Of a DNA stretch of 12,275 bases, positions 8,661 to 12,275 are shown one piece after another (position 1 is the first letter of the stretch; each line of letters starts with the position of its first letter). The notes beneath the pieces are model-generated. The model worked only from the letters and a program-made list of their open reading frames with translations. It did no database searches and had not been told where the DNA came from. Source of the DNA: Vairimorpha apis BRL 01 (lineage: Eukaryota; Microsporidia; Nosematidae); contig KE647284.1 of assembly GCA_000447185.1 (NCBI GenBank), forward strand, positions 1-12,275. The letters run 5' to 3'. The position numbers were made by a program, and so were the translations under genes.

Positions 8661-10419
8661 AAGTATATTGACAAGTAATATATGCATTTTTTATGTATTT
8701 ATTTCATAGTTTATAATTACTTAACATGATAATTGCATTGTTATTAACTTCAAAACTCATTTAAGTGTACGAAAAAAATTATTAACGAATTTTATATTAT
8801 CAAACAAATTTGAAAAACTAAACTATAATCTTATATGTAAAATATATAAAAGTGAAATATATATATTTATAAATTACTAGTATGTAAATTTTTTTTAATT
8901 AAAACAGTTAAATAACATATGAAATTATTTGTAAAAAAACAATATTAAAAATATATTTTAGATCAAAATTCTTTATAAATTTTTAAAAAGGCATATAAGT
9001 TATTTAAAAATTAAAAAATAACATTTTTGCATAGTTTCTAATCTTAAATTAATTTTTACATAAAATAAATATTTCTTTAAACTTTAAATCATAAAAGAGT
9101 GACTGTTTTTTTTGATAATCAATATTATTTATTGTGTTTATATTAAGTAAAATCTCAAATTCTCAAGATTTTACAAGCAATATTGAATGCTGATAGAACA
9201 ACTTTTAAAGAAATAATGCATATGAACAGATGTCTAATTAAATAAGACAGAGAATGAGAAAATTTACTAAATAAACATACTAAATACACTTATATTAAGC
9301 AAAAAAAATTTATTGTTATTAATATTAATTTATTTAATTTATAAAGTTAACAATATCATATTTCTAAAGTTAAATTAAATTTAAAACAAAAATTATATTT
9401 TCTTAATTAAAAATATTATATTAGTTTTTAGTAAACTTTTACAGGAAAATTTTTTTTAATTTACTTCTATCTAATATAACATTTTAAATATTATAAATTT
9501 AAAAATATATTATCAATATCAACAAAAATTTTTTTTTAATTTACCTTTTTATTTTTAAATAATATATAATCAATATATTATTATAAAAAACTTTATTTAA
9601 ACCATTTTTAAAATGAAAATGTCAATCTATTTTAATAATATTTTTTTGTCTTTAAAAAAATAATTAAAGTTATTTTAAATATAAATGATTTTTATGCATT
9701 TTTTTGCATATTCTTTATAAATATTTAAAAATATTGTATAAAAAAGTTTATTAATTTTTAATCAATATCAAATGTTGAAATATAAAAAGTCTAAAAGATA
9801 CAAGTATTTAAAAAATTCATTATAATATTGTTCATAAAATTTAGTGAATAATTTTATTTATTATATATTTATTTTAATAATAAAAAAAATTATTTTTTAA
9901 AATGTTAATAATTTTTACAAAATAATATTAAAATATTTGATTTATAAAAATCTAACTTTACATCATACAGAATACTAAAAAAATATTGATATTTTTTTTA
10001 TGTTTATATAAATTTTAATTTATCTTGATCAAATTATAAACATTTGTAAACTTGTTAAAAATTAAATATAATTATTTTATTATTGTTATGTTTATAATGA
10101 TCAATTTTATCATAAATTTTATTTTGATATTTTATATTTAAATAATTATCTTAAATTTTTTAAATTTAAAAACCTATTCAATATTTTTAATAAAACTTTA
10201 AAAAAACCTTAATTGATTTATAAACCTTTTTATTTAATATTTATATATCGATTTACGTGTTTACTAAAAATAAATTAATTTTTTTTTGTTTACATTTAAA
10301 ATAATAAAATTTTTAATTATAATTTATTCAAAATTAAATTAAAAGCTGTCATTTTTAATATGAAACAATTATTTTTAAATCAAATTTAATAAATATAAAA
10401 ACAAAAATTATAATAATAT

Positions 10420-10566
10420 ATGGTGGATTTTAACAAATTAAATTCAAAAATAAAAATTTTGAATACAGATATATATAAACTAAGACTAAAAAAACATTTT
10501 ATAAACAATATTGAAAAATATAAAATTAAACTTGAACAAGTGAGGATTAATATTATGAACAAATAA
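10420..10566 (+). CDS. Possible 48-residue lysine-rich protein
   Basis: The open frame starts MVDFNKLNSK and ends VRINIMNK. It is rich in K, I, N and L with heptad-like hydrophobic spacing, so it could be a short coiled coil. Compared with its surroundings it uses more G-containing codons (GTG, GAT, GAA, AGG), which favours real coding. Against this, no C-tract precedes the ATG and no family was recognised. It is convergent with the GOLGA7/ERF4-type gene, 114 bases away. It could also be a chance frame. Confidence 0.3.
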   Translation: MVDFNKLNSKIKILNTDIYKLRLKKHFINNIEKYKIKLEQVRINIMNK

Positions 10567-10680
10567 AGTTTTTTAATAATTTTTTATTTACAATATATCA
10601 TTCAAATTCTAAAAAATGAATAAATTGTTTTTAATGTATCAAAATACTAGCATTTCATACAAACTCAAAAATTAGTATAT

Positions 10681-11028
10681 TTACCTAACATCTTCTTTAT
10701 TAAAGTAAATGATTTCTAAGTATAAATAATTGTTATATTTAGGATGTGTTATACAGATATGTTTTTTTAATAAATCATTGTTAATTTCTCGTATTAGTTT
10801 ATCTAAATCATCATCATATATATTTTTTTTAGTAAATAATAAAGGAATAATAGTTAAAACTTTTAATATATATAATATGGAATATTTTGGTTTAAAAATT
10901 GAGTTAATTTTTCTTATAAAATAAATGTATTCTTGTTTAGATATTACAAACTGTAGTTTTTGAGGAAAATTTTCTAAGAAATATATTTCTTTTTTCAACG
11001 GATTTCTTGGCACGTGAATTTTATACAT
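10681..11028 (-). CDS. GOLGA7/ERF4-family protein (palmitoyltransferase partner)
   Basis: This 115-residue protein matches the layout of the Golgin-7/Ras-modification protein ERF4 family, whose members stabilise a DHHC palmitoyltransferase (Erf2 in yeast, DHHC9 in animals) at the Golgi or ER. In order: a basic N-terminal strand ending in PRN; the FPQKLQFVISKQEY segment, corresponding to the family's FPxELxxRIxxxxF; a helix with INSIFK; a hydrophobic stretch ILKVLTIIPLLFT (residues about 53-65), where the family has a conserved hydrophobic helix; DKLIREINNDLLKKH; and ITHPKYNNYLYLEIIYF, matching the family's DPxxxGLxxxEI end. An in-frame TAA lies 27 bases upstream of the ATG, so the start is well bounded. 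There is no C-tract before it. The assignment is from remembered family pattern; overall identity is low. Confidence 0.65.
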   Translation of the reverse strand: MYKIHVPRNPLKKEIYFLENFPQKLQFVISKQEYIYFIRKINSIFKPKYSILYILKVLTIIPLLFTKKNIYDDDLDKLIREINNDLLKKHICITHPKYNNYLYLEIIYFNKEDVR

Positions 11029-12121
11029 CTGTATTTTAAAGATAAGATAAATTTAAATAAATAAAATATCCAACAAAAATGAAGAATCATAATAAGGAAT
11101 ATTTTTTAACAAATAAATTTATAATTTTAAATTTTTTTATTTGTTTTTACATTTTTTAAATTTAAAAGTAAAATATTATTCATTTAAAATTTAATTTTTT
11201 TAGTAATTGTTATTATATAAAATAATTTATTTTATATTTAAAATTTTTACTATAATTTAAAATTATTAAAGGTTTTATTAAATCGTAATTTGAAGCTATG
11301 AATAATTTAATCATTATACAAATATCTTATGCTTTTGAAATTATATAAATTTTGAATTAATACTGTAAAAATTATAAAACAAACATAGTTTATGTGCCAA
11401 ACTAGTCTAAAATCTTTAAATTTTAAATTATCTTATTAAAATATATTTTATCAAAGCATTATTTACATTTTAATTATAAAAATTTATTCTATAGAATAAT
11501 ATTAAAACATTAAATATTTTTGTAATGTATGTAATTAAAAACTTTAAAAATAAAATTGAAAAATATTTTAAATTAAATTATACATTAAAATAGTTGAAAG
11601 AAAAATAAATTAGATTTTTATAATTGTAAAGTAATATTAATTTTTTATTATATATATAAAATTTTAAAATTTTTTGAATTTATAAATTTAAGATATTTAT
11701 TTTTAATAAAAAGAATTTTGAAGTATTTTTGACGTAAAATATTACATTTTAAAATTTTTTAAAATAATATTTGTAACATAAACATTTTAATAAAATACAT
11801 TATATAATTAATTTATGAAAAAATATTAATAATTTGTTAGATTTATTTTAAATGTTAATTTTTTTTATTCTAAGTTTTTAGAAAAATTTGAAAAAAATTA
11901 CTTAAAACTATAATTTTATAAGGAAAAATATAATAAAAAAATATTATTATCAAAAAAGTTTGTCATTTTTGTTTTTATAAATAAAATTACAATCAAACGA
12001 GTAAGTTTAACAATATTGTGTTATTTAATTTTTAAATATGGTTCATTTGTTTTTATATAAACTATGCAAATTAATATAATTTATTTTATTTTTTAAAAAG
12101 TAAATATTATTTTATTTACCC
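11029..12121. other. Non-coding A/T-rich stretch upstream of superoxide dismutase
   Basis: No coding frame or RNA gene was seen. The sequence is A/T-rich throughout. The last bases carry the start signal of the next gene. Confidence 0.6.
12113..12121 (+). promoter_or_regulatory. CCC start-site signal of superoxide dismutase
   Basis: TATTTACCC abuts the ATG at 12122, with CCC at 12119-12121. The lack of any spacer implies a nearly leaderless mRNA, if the C-tract marks the transcription start as proposed for microsporidia. Confidence 0.55.
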
Positions 12122-12275
12122 ATGGTTTATACACTTCCAACATTAAATTTCAAATACTCAGACCTTGATCCTTATATTGACGCGGAAACAATGGAAATAC
12201 ATTACACTAAACACCATCAAACATATGTTAATTCATTAATTAGCACTGTAGAAGTAAATAAAATATCTGCAATTA
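12122..12275 (+). CDS. Fe/Mn superoxide dismutase, N-terminal part, cut by the window end
   Basis: The enzyme converts superoxide to hydrogen peroxide and oxygen. The visible 51 residues begin MVYTLPTLNFKYSDLDPYID and continue with METAL-site segment MEIHYTKHHQTYVN, a hallmark of the family. H27 aligns with the first metal ligand (H26 of the E. coli enzymes), and H31/H32 and Y35 are the conserved active-site region. The remaining three ligands lie beyond the window, so Fe and Mn types cannot be separated here. The protein starts right at the family's normal first residues, with no targeting peptide, so it is probably cytosolic. Its start is fixed by the CCC signal immediately before the ATG. 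Codon use is richer in G/C than in the neighbouring desert. Confidence 0.93.
   Translation, partial: MVYTLPTLNFKYSDLDPYIDAETMEIHYTKHHQTYVNSLISTVEVNKISAI

Larger units (their letters stand above)
7584..10419. other. 2.8-kb gene desert, A/T-rich
   Basis: No frame in this stretch shows a family motif. A 62-codon open frame at 7886-8074 is rich in I, N, L, Y and F, as expected from random A/T DNA. Structures noticed are a 9-base hairpin at 7874-7907, a 13-base hairpin at 8195-8244, three exact copies of a 12-base A/T word at 8585-8660, and a coding-like patch at 9147-9245. Decayed genes or fast-evolving short genes could hide here. Confidence 0.55.

Noticed and set aside
9245..9265. ACAGAGA motif as in U6 snRNA
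   Set aside because: The flanking sequence does not match U6, in particular the AGCAUGGCCCCUGC part that follows in real U6 genes.

Overview
The window looks like nuclear DNA of a microsporidian, a very AT-rich and gene-poor one. Three things suggest this. The recognisable genes are eukaryotic (a longin R-SNARE, a eukaryotic-type alanyl-tRNA synthetase, an inositol polyphosphate 5-phosphatase, a GOLGA7/ERF4-type protein) but short and intronless. Non-coding DNA is almost pure A/T. Four of the genes have a C-tract (ACCC or CCCC) 0 to about 11 bases before the ATG, which is the start-site signal described for microsporidia. The genus cannot be fixed from the sequence; Nosema/Vairimorpha-like or Edhazardia-like genomes would fit.

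Layout. Bases 1-129 and 4247-4374 are two copies of one repeat in inverted orientation, about 90% identical over their best 100 bases, and able to form three successive stem-loops. Between them lie two convergent genes: an R-SNARE (337-918, +) and alanyl-tRNA synthetase (4149-1181, -). The repeat sits upstream of both genes, in the same orientation relative to each. The synthetase has all its family motifs, but the reading frame changes about six times, mostly in A/T homopolymer runs, so it does not appear as one open frame.

The right two thirds is sparse. A small C2H2 zinc-finger protein (5700-5509, -) is followed by a tail-anchored inositol polyphosphate 5-phosphatase (7583-6661, -, one frame break in an A8 run). 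About 2.8 kb then holds no convincing gene. Next come a possible 48-residue ORF (10420-10566, +), a GOLGA7/ERF4-family protein (11028-10681, -), another 1.1 kb of A/T DNA, and the first 51 codons of an Fe/Mn superoxide dismutase (12122 onward, +), cut by the window end.

There is no sign of an operon or linked pathway. Three genes (R-SNARE, 5-phosphatase, GOLGA7/ERF4 protein) belong broadly to membrane trafficking, lipid signalling and protein palmitoylation, but they are far apart and separately oriented. The frame breaks may be assembly or sequencing errors rather than biology: most are one base short within runs of 6-8 identical bases, and there is an unresolved N at base 29. No tRNA, rRNA, CRISPR or complete mobile element was recognised.
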